Assembly: GCA_019426215.1 (NCBI GenBank)
Contig: CM033391.1
Location: 18,092,708-18,156,707, forward strand
DNA from: Buddleja alternifolia
Taxonomy: Eukaryota; Streptophyta; Magnoliopsida; Lamiales; Scrophulariaceae
Direction: 5' to 3'
DNA length: 64,000 nucleotides
Positions within the stretch are counted from its first letter, which is position 1, and each line of letters opens with the position of its first letter. The position numbers were made by a program, and so were the translations under genes. Below, piece by piece: positions 46,217-57,339 of the stretch. The notes beneath the pieces were generated by a model. That model saw only the letters and a program-made list of their open reading frames with translations. It did no database searches and had not been told where the DNA came from.

Positions 46217-47239
46217 TTTGAAAGAGAAAATAAAATAACTGTAGAGAATAAAGAAAGATTCAATTAGGTTATTATGTTGTACACCATGTATAATATATGT
46301 TTAATGAATCTTGTTGAATAGAATGACTAAAAAATGCTATGAAAAATATGATATAATGATAGTAAAACAATAATCAAATATCATAAGAATTTCATTAAAA
46401 TAAAGTATACCACAATTTTAGTAAAAATCATTATTCAAAATCACATCAAGCTTCTAAGAGGATTTTTATGAGATCTTATTTAAATAATTTTGTATTCAGA
46501 CCCGAATTTTTATTAACTTATTGCCTAATATCACAAATATATTAAAATAAAGAACCATATCTCACAATGTATGAATTAAATGGAATGCACTTGAATTGAA
46601 AGAAGAAAACTAGTTTGAAAGCACAAAAACTCTAAAAAATATATTTCTAATCCTCTAAGTATCTTTTTCGGCCTTGAGAAATGATCTATTTATAATAGGA
46701 ACATAGAGAATCCTCCTAAGATCACTCTACAATTTATTTCCTTAATTGTGGAGTTCCCTTCTTAAAGCAAGATTCAAACTGTAGATTCTCTTCTCTCTCT
46801 TTCTCAGCTATTTTAGGCATGATCCCGTATGAATTCGACTCTGAATCCTAGAAAACTATATATATGCTCGTGATCTTTTTAGCCCAACTGTCCTTGACCA
46901 AACGCGTAACTTAAGTTATGATTTTTCGCACTGAAACTGCGTAGCCCAATCTGCGACAAAATTTTGTGGCATCTACACAAACATTGTCGAGCCCTTACGT
47001 TTTGAACTTCTTCATAATAGTTGTAGGCCTTTTGTCTTAGATCTTTAACTAGAAAAGAATCACTTAAAACAGACCTCTGTATCTCCAGATATTTCTATAA
47101 TTCCAAACAATGCCAAATCACCCAATTTGATCCAAATTAACGTGTTACACCCCAAAATTTGCCCAAATCATAAAATAAGATAAAATCAGTTAATAGGCAT
47201 ATAATTATGAAAGACTAAATATAGAGGAAAATAAATATA
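46217..47239 (-). other. Non-coding stretch, possibly a decayed minus-strand LTR
   Basis: AT-rich. On the minus strand it has TATAAATAG near 46689-46697 and a possible LTR start TGTAACACG near 47150. These suggest a solo or partial LTR, but no second copy or end pair is seen. Confidence 0.3.
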
Positions 47240-48770
47240 TAAATATTGCACTTATCAGTATACACATGGTTCTTTGGGTATGTTAGGCCATTTGGGCCCT
47301 GAGTTTCACTATTTTGGTGGTTTGGGTCTCCTCTTGACTCCCTCATCTGGATTCTTGTGTTAGGTTTGTGGTGACCTAATCACTCAACATTGTCCTGCTT
47401 GTAGTTGTACCCCTAGCTTATGTTACTTAGGAATCACCACAATCTTTCTCAGCTTTGTCAACTGCTAAAACCTTAGTTGTTACTTAGTATCCAGATAGTG
47501 GTTTATCCGCTCATCGAACTTTGGATGGTGATAAAATTTCTCACCTTATACCCTAATCTGGATCTAGTAAGATTTTAGTTGGAGGTGGTTCACTACTTTA
47601 TGTTAAACATGTAGGTTCTACTACTTTATATACTTGTAATCTTAAACTCTCTAATGTCCTTCATGTTCCAAACCTCTCACATAATTTTTTTTATCTATTT
47701 GTAAACTCTGCTAGGACAATCAATGTCTTATTGAGTTTCTTGTCATGGTATTTTATGAAAAGGACAAAGTAATCAGGCGAGTTCTTTTGGAGTCTCATTC
47801 CACTAGTAGTCTCTACCCTATGGCTAGGGGTGTTCATCGGTCGGTTTTTAAAAAAAACCAAACTAAAATTTTAAACTGAAAATCAAACCAAAAAAATTTG
47901 GTTTGGTTTGGTTTGGTTTGGTTTGATCCAGTTTGGTTAAAAACCAAACTGCTTTAGTTCAGTTCGGTTTTGGTCAAACCGAACTTATGCAAAAAAAAAA
48001 AAAGATTTGAAATTCTACATTTTTTCCCTGAAAAAATCTAATTTTGTTTATATTCTCTCTCACTTTTCACCAGGAATTAAAGATATCAGTGTGCTACAAT
48101 CTTGCAAGGAAATGTAATAATAACCTGGTGCAAGAATAGTTTTGATTTATGAATGACCAACTAACAAGATTATGCAGAAAAACAACTCATATTTACTGAA
48201 TAGGGCTTTTGAATCTGGTGGCGTCCGAGTAATCTAAAAAGTGGTGGTCGGCGCGGCAGTGGAGTGACTAGACAAAGTGGTGGTCGGCGTGGGCAGTGGA
48301 GTGACTGGACAGGGTGGTGGTCGGCGTCGGCGATGGAGTGAAGAGAAGAGGCAGAGAGTGCTGAATGTGAAGTGAAGAGGAAGAATAGGGCTTTTTTTTC
48401 ACTTTTTCTTATTAAATTATTAATATAAATAAAGCACTAAAATAAATAATATATTAAATCGGTTTTCGGTTTGGTTCGGTTAACTGAATCAAATTCAAAT
48501 TTTTGGTTGTGCTTTTGATTTGGACTGAAATTTTAATTTTCGATCAGTTTGGGTGGTTTAGCTTATCCGTGAACACCCCTACCTATGGCATCTTGTTTGG
48601 TGTCCCATCCTTCGTTGTATTTATTGCTCGAGTTGTCTTTGATAATATCAGGCATAGTTTAATGAGTCATCCTAGTTTGTCTCTGTTCTTCGGGAGTTGT
48701 TTATTGGTGTCATATGATTCTAGAAGAATCACAAAAATGGGTTATTTTTGGTGTAGTCTTAATGTGTGAC
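47240..48770 (+). pseudogene. Degenerate copia fragment (protease region), split by a hAT MITE
   Basis: Plus strand, fragments of the copia protease/pre-integrase region: DSG-like context followed by HRTLDGDKISHL near 47515, GGGSLLYVKHVGSTTLY near 47580, and LSNVLHVPNLSHN near 47650. It then continues across the MITE to 48589 onward. Many stops. Its orientation is opposite to copia D, in whose leader it lies. Confidence 0.6.
47825..48581. mobile_element. hAT-like MITE, 757 bp
   Basis: Terminal inverted repeats TAGGGGTGTTCA / TGAACACCCCTA, flanked by the 8-bp TSD CCTATGGC (47817-47824 and 48582-48589). The ends and the 8-bp duplication are those of hAT elements. The interior has (GGTTT)n near 47895-47935 and related inverted AACCGAAC sequence near 48465, and no transposase. 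Confidence 0.9.
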
Positions 48771-49320
48771 TCGACATATGGTTTCAATAAGGTATATATC
48801 ACGGATCTGCGTATTTAGTACACCTCCTATGTTGTCTTGGGAATAATTGACTAAGGAATCTCTATCCAGAATATGTCAATGAGATGGTGTGGATCCTTGC
48901 TTACTTGACATATGTCATTATATTTCTCAATGCAAAGTCAAATGATTAAATTAGTGGGGTTTCGACTGTTAACTCAAACCCTAGATTCAATCAGGGAACT
49001 AATGGAAGGATGAGACACATTTTAATCATAATCTAAAAAGGTCTTCTTGAAAAACTAAACCTAGGAGTTGTGTCAGACTTCGCTGGATACCAGACACAAT
49101 CTGTAAATGTTACTAATTTGTGGTAAATTCAATACAAGATTAATTATTTAGTGTAAAATTTGATTGAGGCAATTTTAGATTGCCAATCAATTTAGAGGTG
49201 GTCCCACTGTTGGATCTTGCGTGAACCTAATGGTTCATATACTTACTTGAATAAGTTTCAAAAACTATGATTTAATAAGCCTTTTGAAAAAGTTTAAGAG
49301 GAATTATTTAATTGGATTAA
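48771..49320 (+). repeat. Weak LTR-like remnant of the copia A lineage
   Basis: The run around 48955-49045 (GTTTCGACTG, CCCTAGATTCAATCAGG) parallels the copia A LTR near 6330-6400, but is heavily diverged. Confidence 0.4.
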
Positions 49321-50847
49321 TTCATTCTCGGTGAAATGGAGATTTGGACCAACACACAAGAAAAGGAAGAAATTAATTGATGAAAATTTTGTTCCCCATC
49401 TACATATTGTATCTCCTTACTTTTAGTTCTTGTGTCATATACCAAACACAAGTAGGTACTCAAAATACTCCATATTGTTCACATAAGACTTCAATCCCAT
49501 GGAATAAGACGGTTAGCACGATCACAACACATAAGGAGACAATCGAGGTGCAGATACAATGCTTAGATTGCACGACACCTGGAATGCTTGAGGAGATCAA
49601 TTCAGGTCAACAATGAATAGGGCGACCCAAATTCCAACTGAGGCCTGCGCTACCAAATTCACAAAGGTGATTTTTGGATTCAACTGAATTACGATCGATT
49701 GGTAAAATATAATTGTGTTTTACACTTTCTTTTCATGCATAAGTTGAAATCCCTCTTAGGTTCTGCAAATTTTAAATTCTTGTTTTTGCTGATGGATTTG
49801 CCCCGGGATCCTAACTACCCTTTCACTCAAAACTTGTATCCTCTTGGAGGTTTGCCTAGATTCGAAGATAACCCTCCTCGCCCGACCTCCCAAACGTTGC
49901 GGGATCCTAATGGTGTGGCTCCTCCAGCCATTTCCTCGAGGGGAGCAACCCCCAGGGATTCTCCAAAGCATGGGCATGGAGGGTGACGGCTCCCCAGGAT
50001 TGTAAAATAATTTTTTTATCTGAAGTATTTGTTTGGGGGGTAGATCCAAAAAGAACCAATTATGAACTGATAAAGAATTAAGTGAAAACCAGCCAGTATT
50101 CATCTTAGACCTAAACCTAGGACTGCTATTGTGTAGGCATTACCCAGACCCATTCCCAATCAATCTCTTTTAGACCCTGACCAGGCCTAGTCACTTGTCC
50201 TAAGACGGTGAGACCCGAACGCAACCCAGATTCAAAAGTATTAAAGGTTGAGTCTGTATCCGATTATTGCTTGTGGGTCCAAGACTTAAAGATGACCCCG
50301 AATAAACACGAAAAATACCAAATAAAATCCCCTCTGCCATAAAAAAAACCCTCCTTCCGTCTCTACCTAAAGAACACACTGATAGAAAAATCGATCTCTC
50401 TTTAATACTCTTCTATCCACTTCCACCTTTGTCGCCTCCGCGTCCTCTGTCATTGCCTCTTCCATCTTCTCTTTAATAATCTTCTATCCTCTGTCGTTAA
50501 TTCCAAATTTAATTATTGTTTTTATATTCTCGAGGAAATAAAATTTATTTAATTCTATTCGAAAATTCAATTTTAATGAACTTCAATTAGTTTTATATTA
50601 AAATCCAATTTTAATAAAAATTAATCTCTAAGTTTATTAAAATTAATTTCACAATAGAAAAAATCTAATTTAATTCAAAGTCCAACTTTAATTAACATTA
50701 GATTAGATGAAATTAAAATGCTTTTATTAAATAAACTATATTATTTATTTTTGCATTAAAATCTAATTTTAATCAAAAATTAATAAATATATATATTTAA
50801 TAAATGACCCAAGTCACCCACAGGTTGACCCGGGTCGGGTTAATTTA
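49321..50847. other. Unassigned region within the copia D leader
   Basis: Mixed sequence. No supported gene; short frames at 49377 and 49699 lack family motifs. 50480-50800 is very AT-rich. Confidence 0.35.
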
Positions 50848-50968
50848 ACCCGTGTGTTAAAAAACACACGGGTGCGCGAGCCCCTTTTTCAGCGCGATAG
50901 GCCGCGCTGTGCGCCCATCTTTCTCGACAGCCCAGCTGCCGAGAAAGATGGGTTCGCATAGCGAGCCC
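50848..50968 (-). promoter_or_regulatory. GC-rich serial hairpins in the copia D leader
   Basis: Four inverted repeats in 121 bp: a perfect 11-bp stem (50848-50858 with 50863-50873, loop AAAA), a 6-bp AGCGCG/CGCGCT (50891-50908), a perfect 13-bp stem (50914-50926 with 50940-50952), and an 8-bp stem with one G-U pair (50950-50968). They lie about 270-390 bp from the primer site, where RNA packaging signals are expected. Confidence 0.7.
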
Positions 50969-51239
50969 ATCTCCCTGCTGTGTGCGCACAAGCTGACAGC
51001 GCCGTTTTGCCGGTGGCATCGTCGTTGGTGCCCTTCGCCACCACGGCGACGAGTTGGTGCTGAAATTTACAATTTTATTTTTCATCACATAAAAAATTAC
51101 ATAACACTCAACTTTTATTAATTTCTAACGAACAAAAAATAAATAAAATCCTCAAGAACACAAAAAATGCGAAATCCACATATCTAATCATGCATCACAA
51201 AAAACTGTAAATCATGCATACGCCGAATCCCGCGATTTG

Positions 51240-51251
51240 GCTCTGATACCA
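51240..51251 (-). other. Primer binding site of copia D
   Basis: GCTCTGATACCA on the plus strand, complement of the tRNA-iMet primer site, four bases from the LTR. Confidence 0.88.
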
Positions 51252-51255
51252 CTAT

Positions 51256-52904
51256 TGGGGAAAAATAAATCAAACGCAGTGGAAATGGTATTTTAAAATT
51301 TATTTGGATTTTTCCATGACAGGATCAATCTCGGGGTTTTATCAGGCGTCTGTATGATAAGGAGATCGACACTTTACCCGTTGAAGCAAAGTGATTGGAG
51401 AAACTCAAGCTTTCAACTTCTTCAACTTCATGGCGAAATAATCCGTCTGAATTCTTGATAATCCGAGCAATCCAAAAGTGCTGCCTCTAAATTGTCTTGT
51501 CAAAAACTTGATTGAAAAATCTTCTTCTTCATGGCACTATGGTCGACGACTAGGGAGAAAGGGAGAGGAGAAATTTTTGTCTTGTGGCTCAAGTGTTAAT
51601 TGAAACTTATAACGTAGGTATTAACTAATTATATATTTATATCACTTAAATTATTACCTTGGGCTCATATTAGCCCATGCAGGACGCCTAGTGGCCGCGC
51701 CCACTCAGTGTTGGAGTGCCTCTTGGTGCACCAATTTGGGCTCTGTCCAATCCATTATTTAATTAGTTAATTCAATCCAATTAATTAATATGATTAAATA
51801 ATCGATAGGATATTTAATTAATTTTATTTCTTCAAGAAATAATACATTAATTAAATTACAAAAAAATTAACTTATTTTTCAAATAATTAATTCCATTTAA
51901 TTAATTTTAAGTATCCAATACTTAAAATATTACCACAAGAAATATTCCATAGTTTTTATCGATTTTTCCTTTTTATGCTGGACTCTTTAGATTCGTCTAT
52001 ATTTGGCAATGAGAGGATTCCATTGAATGTGGATCTCACCTACCTAGTCAAGTGGTCTACATTGTAACCCAAATAAGATGAAATGATTGGATTATTTTAC
52101 CTTTCCTATTGTAAATACAGTGTGAATACAAACTCTTCGTTTCCTTATCTTGGTCAAGTGAGAGTCATGGTTTTAGGTCAAACTCACTAACTTGACTCTA
52201 TGCTATATTTATAATAGGTTTAGATCAGTGAATACTTTGGCCAGAGACTTTAAGATCTAACTTACTTATAAATGTTTAGGATAATTCCTCGTTCACCTTC
52301 AAGGGAACGAATCTCATCTTAGATATCAGTTAATAATAATACTTGCCCATTAGGTTGTAGTTCGAGGTTGACCCACCAAAGGGTAAATTGGGTCTAACTA
52401 CTCTAATAACAAACTTAATGTTACAAGTATATCTTCAACTCAATTCCTCAAGTCTAAAGTTCAGACACACCTATTACAATTTAATCAATTCTGTCATCGA
52501 CTGTCAAAGAATGAAACCTCATGTGACAGAATCATTGCGAGTCATGTTTGAGTGCCACTATCTCCATCAGCGCACCTATGATATGAGTTCTTCACTACTT
52601 CATAGTGATTGACGGACACATTTCTAGTCAAAACTCACATCATACAAGTCTTCATGGTTTTCAACGCCCAATTGAGAATCATTGACTTGCAGACTATTTT
52701 AGTACACAAGTATCAAACTCCTCTAGTGCCTTAGAGAGTTAACTCTTGTGCTCATGGACTTATAGATGATTACAATATATAAATGTCAATATAATAGTAA
52801 ACAACTAATTGCCTTTTTATTGATAGAATAAGAAACAAATACAATTTAATAAAGTTCTTACATTCTCTAATCTTCTAATGGTATTTGAGGACATTAACCT
52901 AACA
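51256..52904 (-). repeat. 5' LTR of copia D
   Basis: About 1.65 kb. On the minus strand it starts TGTTAGG at 52904 and ends CCCCA next to the primer site. Related to, but clearly diverged from, the LTR at 30925-32644, so C and D are more likely separate insertions of one lineage than one element. Confidence 0.8.
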
Positions 52905-53984
52905 CGGGTTGGGTCTGGGTGGGGTATAGAGAACATTTATTGTTTTCTCAGAGTTTGTATCTAGGCTTGGATAGTTGCCTAACCACAGGCCAATCCAAAC
53001 CCATTTAGACTCAGTAAGACCAAAGTCAAAATGGATCCAACTTAAAATAATTGAAACCTAACCGAAATCCCACTGAATGTGATTGAACTATGGTTCCAAA
53101 CCAAATTCGTACCTCTACGTTATGTCAAATTAACTCTTATCCTCCCGTATCACCAATTTATTCATTTTCAATTTAGGGTTGTCCGAAGGACTCTAAAATA
53201 TGTTACCAACGATTCTGAAAATTTTGTTATTGAGATGGTGATGAAAAAACCCAAACTAAAAAAGAGAGAAAATAATGCAATGTCTAGATCTGTTTATGTG
53301 CTTTTTACGAAGGTAATATCTAAAATGTTTTGAAATGATTAATTATCCTGTAATCCAAGATAATCTTCTTTCGAAGAGATCTTTCAGGCTATGTGTATGA
53401 AGACATATTTGGATTAGTGGATCCCGGAATTTTATTAATTGTGTCAATAAATCGATTTGACATTCATTTGAAACGCGTTTAGCCTATTTGTTCCAAATGT
53501 AGTTGAGTATTCTCTAAAATTGAGATATAGATTTATTTACAAAATCGTATGTTAAGATTGAAGAATTTGTTTATTTAAATAATTTTCAAAAACTAATTTA
53601 ATAATATAAGAAAAACAAATATGTTCCAGTTTAGAATATTTTTCAGAAATTCAATCAGAGAAACAAAAATAAGAAAAGAGTTGGTCCATAATATCGCAGT
53701 ATCAAATTGTCAATTTAATCATTTACCACACCGTGAAGCGAGCAAGAGGTAAAGTCAAATGGACAAACCGCTATTGCTTCTTTTTTTTCTTTTGCAAAAA
53801 TGGACTTACCTCTGTTCCACCATATGTAAATCATTAAACTTTCGATTGAATGATATACAAAAACGATTTTTCTTAAAAAAAAAAATCATTAATGACCAAG
53901 AGTTCAAAATTAAAAAGCCATTATCATCTATTATAATTCATCTATTTTTTCACGCTTTTCTACAAATTAACCATCTTATTCTCT
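52905..53984. other. Unassigned AT-rich stretch
   Basis: No coding or transposon-end signal recognised. It lies just downstream of the host pseudogene's stop codon. Confidence 0.4.
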
Positions 53985-54054
53985 CTAATGCAATTTATTG
54001 GCACTGAGGGGGAAACCATCTTCATTCTTAAGGTAGATCGACGACCTTGCAACC
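53985..54054 (-). pseudogene. Last exon of the nucleotidyltransferase pseudogene
   Basis: Acceptor GCTTTCAG precedes it; it encodes YLKNEDGFPLS, matching the family's conserved C-terminal end, and stops at TAG 53985-53987. Confidence 0.65.
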
Positions 54055-54197
54055 CTGAAAGCGCAAACCAATCAAGCTTTAGAAATCACCTTAGTAGCAG
54101 GCACTAAACGATGAGGGTCATTATCACACCAGCACGACATGAATCAATTACAATGTTGACATGTCATGATCCTCAAGCAAAGGAAGTAGTTTGATAC

Positions 54198-54345
54198 CTT
54201 TGTTGCTTTGCCGGTGCAGTTGTACCCTGCGTCTCCAGTGAGGTACTATGAGCAGATCCCGAAATCACCTCTTCTTCTAGATTCCTAATAGATCCAAACT
54301 CAATTCTACTCGATCCACTCAAGTAATCATTGCTAGCGACATTTT
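54198..54345 (-). pseudogene. Penultimate exon of the nucleotidyltransferase pseudogene
   Basis: Contains SSRIEFGSI (near 54310), a family landmark near the C-terminus, an acidic stretch, and AKQQR just before a GT donor at 54197. The upstream border is approximate. Confidence 0.6.
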
Positions 54346-54439
54346 CATTTATAACTTTATGAGTAGTACCATTTCAAAATCATTGAAAGCAGGGAAGAAG
54401 CCATTACTATGTCTATAAAAGATCATTTAAAATAAAACT

Positions 54440-54700
54440 ACGAGTGAATTACATGCACACCGCCTCATTCCATTGAAAATTACCAAAAAATACCCCCTAA
54501 TTTTTGATAAATTACAATGAGTTCCCCTCAAGGGGGCTATTTCAGGGTACAATGGTGAAATTGTAAGAATTTATAAATACAAGGGGTTTAATTGCTAGAA
54601 TGCCTTAACATGATGGGAACTTTATGTAATTTCAAAAAGATTAAGGGCTTTTTGGTAATTGACCATAAAATAAAGGGGTATGTAGGTAATTATCTCTAAA
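54440..54700. repeat. MITE-like non-coding repeat in an intron
   Basis: Imperfect inverted ends (GAATTACATGCACACC on the left, complement of AATTACCTACATACC on the right) around a short interior with GGGG/CCCC tracts. It resembles a sequence type at 58875-59190. No clean TSD is visible. Confidence 0.45.
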
Positions 54701-54759
54701 ACTAAATATGCATGATTATGAAATACTCATACAACAAGGTAGTGAGTAAAAAGGGTTAC

Positions 54760-55768
54760 CACATGAGGAAAGTAAGTACCCGTCCCTCGTGTCTTTTGTG
54801 TCCCTTTAGAATGAAATGCAATAGCAGAGTTAGCAACAACAACGGGGCACATGCTTTGTTCCATGGATTTCATTTGAGAGAACTGGTTTCGCCACAATGA
54901 CATAGATCTTCGAACAATATCCCAAGGCTTCTTGTTAGAAAGTAATGATGGTGGATTATACACTACGGATGCAGATAAAGAAAACCCATGGCATAATTGA
55001 CCATATAAAAGACCTCTAATATGACTATCATAATCTCCAGTGAGGTCAGCCAAAGGATTTGAAAGCTTCAAATTTGCCTCCTACACTTTTTAAGTCGATT
55101 TCTTTACAATCAAGGGATATGTTTTCAATCGTTTGAGTAGAACAACATGAACCAGTTGCCTGTGAGTTGTTCATACACCATCGATATGTATTCCTATTGA
55201 TTTTCTCACGTTAGCTTCTATCCTCCAACCATGAATTGAATCCAAACTTCTGCGATAAGTCGGTATCTCAAAAGTTCCCAGTTTTTAAAAAGGATTTACG
55301 ATAATGATTCCCAAAACGGGATGTGATGTAATTTCTACTAGGTGTATACTCTGACGCGCCATTCGTCAAACTTGAATTAGATTTCGCAGGTCATATGATT
55401 CTTCAGATGTCATTTCCAAAGTATGTTCTTTCATAGAGTATCTCTCTAACTCATTTTTGAACAATAAGGTGGATTTCTCTTCCATACCAATGTAGTCATT
55501 ACTAAAATAACTGACAGATGATTTTACAAGTATGTCGTCCTGAAAAATCCATTCGGTAGGGGTAGACATAGATGCAGTCAAGGACTCTTCATCACCAAAT
55601 TCTATAGATAAACGTTGAATGCTACTTGTATGTCCATGCCTTTTAAGGGTATTTACAAAAAATCCATAGATCTCATCAGCAACTTTAATTTTTCTCTTGG
55701 TTGTAAAAGAATTTGACCAAGCTTACGAGCTCCATACTTGAAAGCACTTCGTATACGGTAAAAGTTGC
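54760..55768 (-). pseudogene. Large C-terminal-region exon of the nucleotidyltransferase pseudogene
   Basis: Begins after acceptor CCCTTCTAG with NFYRIRSAFKYGARKLGQIL near 55765-55710 and later NPLADLTGDYDSHIRGLLYG near 55060, KPWDIVRRSMSLWRNQ near 54920 and RGTGTYFPHV before a GT donor at 54759. A one-base loss in an A run near 55690 shifts the frame. Further shifts lie near 55375 and 55075. Confidence 0.85.
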
Positions 55769-55894
55769 CTAGAAGGGAGAAAAGTAGGGGATATTAACTT
55801 GAACGACAACATATATTTCACATCCTTATAATTAAAAGGACATTTTTCCCACTAAAAACATGTTACGAAAACAATTAATGTATATAAGTGCTTC

Positions 55895-56018
55895 CCCATA
55901 AGGTTATTATTTTCTTTCAGTGGGTCAATAATATTCAGATGCTAATGCTCTTGGGTTTCCTTCAAGCCCCTTGGACGGAACTGAAAACATTTCAATGCAG
56001 TTCTCCAAGAATTCTTCT
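55895..56018 (-). pseudogene. Internal exon (CIEMFSVPS) of the nucleotidyltransferase pseudogene
   Basis: Encodes EEFLENCIEMFSVPSKG and, after a one-base shift near 55935, LNIIDPLKENNNL, both in the order expected for the family. The start of the exon looks truncated and the donor is unclear. Confidence 0.75.
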
Positions 56019-56193
56019 TTAAAAACAAATAAATGCAAAGGGGTTATCATTTAGAAATACTTAAAATATTAAGTAGGATGGTGTAACCAAATATGAGAGT
56101 GTGTATCAGTGTGCCTCTGTGGCAGAGAGGGACCAAGAAGTTGCATTGATGTTAATCTGAAACATTCTTATATAATTGGAGGACATTGCTTAC

Positions 56194-56299
56194 CCACTAT
56201 ATCGGGGAGGGATGTTTTACAAACTGGCCCTTTCAAGCTGATGCAATAATTGGGATCCCAAACAAATTGGCTATAGTAATCCAAAAATATACAAAGTAC
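56194..56299 (-). pseudogene. Internal exon (NYCISLKGPV) of the nucleotidyltransferase pseudogene
   Basis: 106 nt between acceptor GTGTATAG and donor GTAAGC; encodes VLCIFLDYYSQF, NYCISLKGPV and SLPDIV, part of the PAP/OAS1 substrate-binding region. Frame intact. Confidence 0.82.
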
Positions 56300-56383
56300 C
56301 TATACACAAACAATCAAAGCAAATTAAATAATCTATGCATTTGTATGTAATTCAATACATCAATATTGTATAATCATAGTTAC

Positions 56384-56538
56384 CGCGAAAGGGCCACTTA
56401 AGGATGAATGGAACATATTGAATATGTAGAAATTAAACCATGGGGTGCACCAAGGATGCGGCTCTCATAATAGCACCAAGCTTTAACCAGGATTACGCTG
56501 CACTTTCAGAGATGATTTCTTCCAACAAGGGCATCAAC
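56384..56538 (-). pseudogene. Internal exon (KAWCYYESRILGA) of the nucleotidyltransferase pseudogene
   Basis: Encodes VDALVGRNHL, a TGA, then VILVKAWCYYESRILGAPHG and ISTY. A small deletion with a frameshift follows, and the shifted frame resumes FNMFHSSLSGPFA before the GT donor at 56383. Confidence 0.85.
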
Positions 56539-56857
56539 CTACATTGAGATGCAAGTCCATAGAAAGTTTGTTAAGCAACCATAAGAATGACATGCAATTT
56601 CAAAAGTCATATTTTCAAATCAAGAGCTTGAAAATTTTAGGAGTGCATCACCTATGAATAATCATCATACTGAGCAATTTCATAGGCAACCTAACGAGTG
56701 ATTTACTATAACGTAATAAGATGCTATAAATCTTCTCCAAGAAACTTTTTACTATCATTTACTTTCTCATAGCATCACTACTTCATCGATGTTAAAATGT
56801 GCATTAAAAGTATATAGAGCGGCACATTCCAAATGGTCTTTTAGAGATGGAAGTCCA

Positions 56858-57065
56858 CAGGGGCGGATCTACAGCTCCTTCAGGGGGGCAGTGCCCCCAC
56901 TCAATTTTTTTTTTTTTATAAATATATACATTTTTTCTAATTTTAATTTATAAATTGCATTAATGCCCCCACTCAAATTATTAAATGCCCCCCTCAATTT
57001 TAAAAAATTATTTTTTTGCCTTACAAAATTTTTTATATTTGAATTTCGCCCCCCTCTCTTCTCTC
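56858..57065. repeat. One end of a transposon with CAGGGGCGGA terminus
   Basis: CAGGGGCGGATCTACAG followed by GGGGGGCAGTGCCCCC and repeated ATGCCCCCACTCAA-type motifs. This is a common plant hAT-like terminus. The matching right end was not found. Confidence 0.4.
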
Positions 57066-57308
57066 TCCTATCTTTCACCGTCTACTTTTTTTTTCCAATT
57101 TAGTATTTTTTTTATAAAATAATTTTTCTTTGATTTCATAGAGTATTTTACCATTAAAATTTTAAATAGAGAAATTTTGTTTTGTTTGTAATTCTATCAT
57201 GAGAAATAGTACTGATAAAACATAGATTGAAATTTGTGGAGTCTTCTAAAGTAAAGATCACAATTTTCTTTTTCAAATTAGTTATAGTTAAAGTGTTTGG
57301 ATTTATAT

Positions 57309-57339
<31 letters not shown>

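Noticed and set aside
49377..49986. Plus-strand frames of 79 and 95 codons
   Set aside because: No motif, no splice or promoter context, set in decayed repeat DNA.
30925..52904. Copia C and D as the two halves of one element split by gypsy G
   Set aside because: Orientation and order fit, but their LTRs differ in start (TGCCATAG against TGTTAGG) and are strongly diverged, and the RT N-terminus is missing. Left open; treated as two elements.
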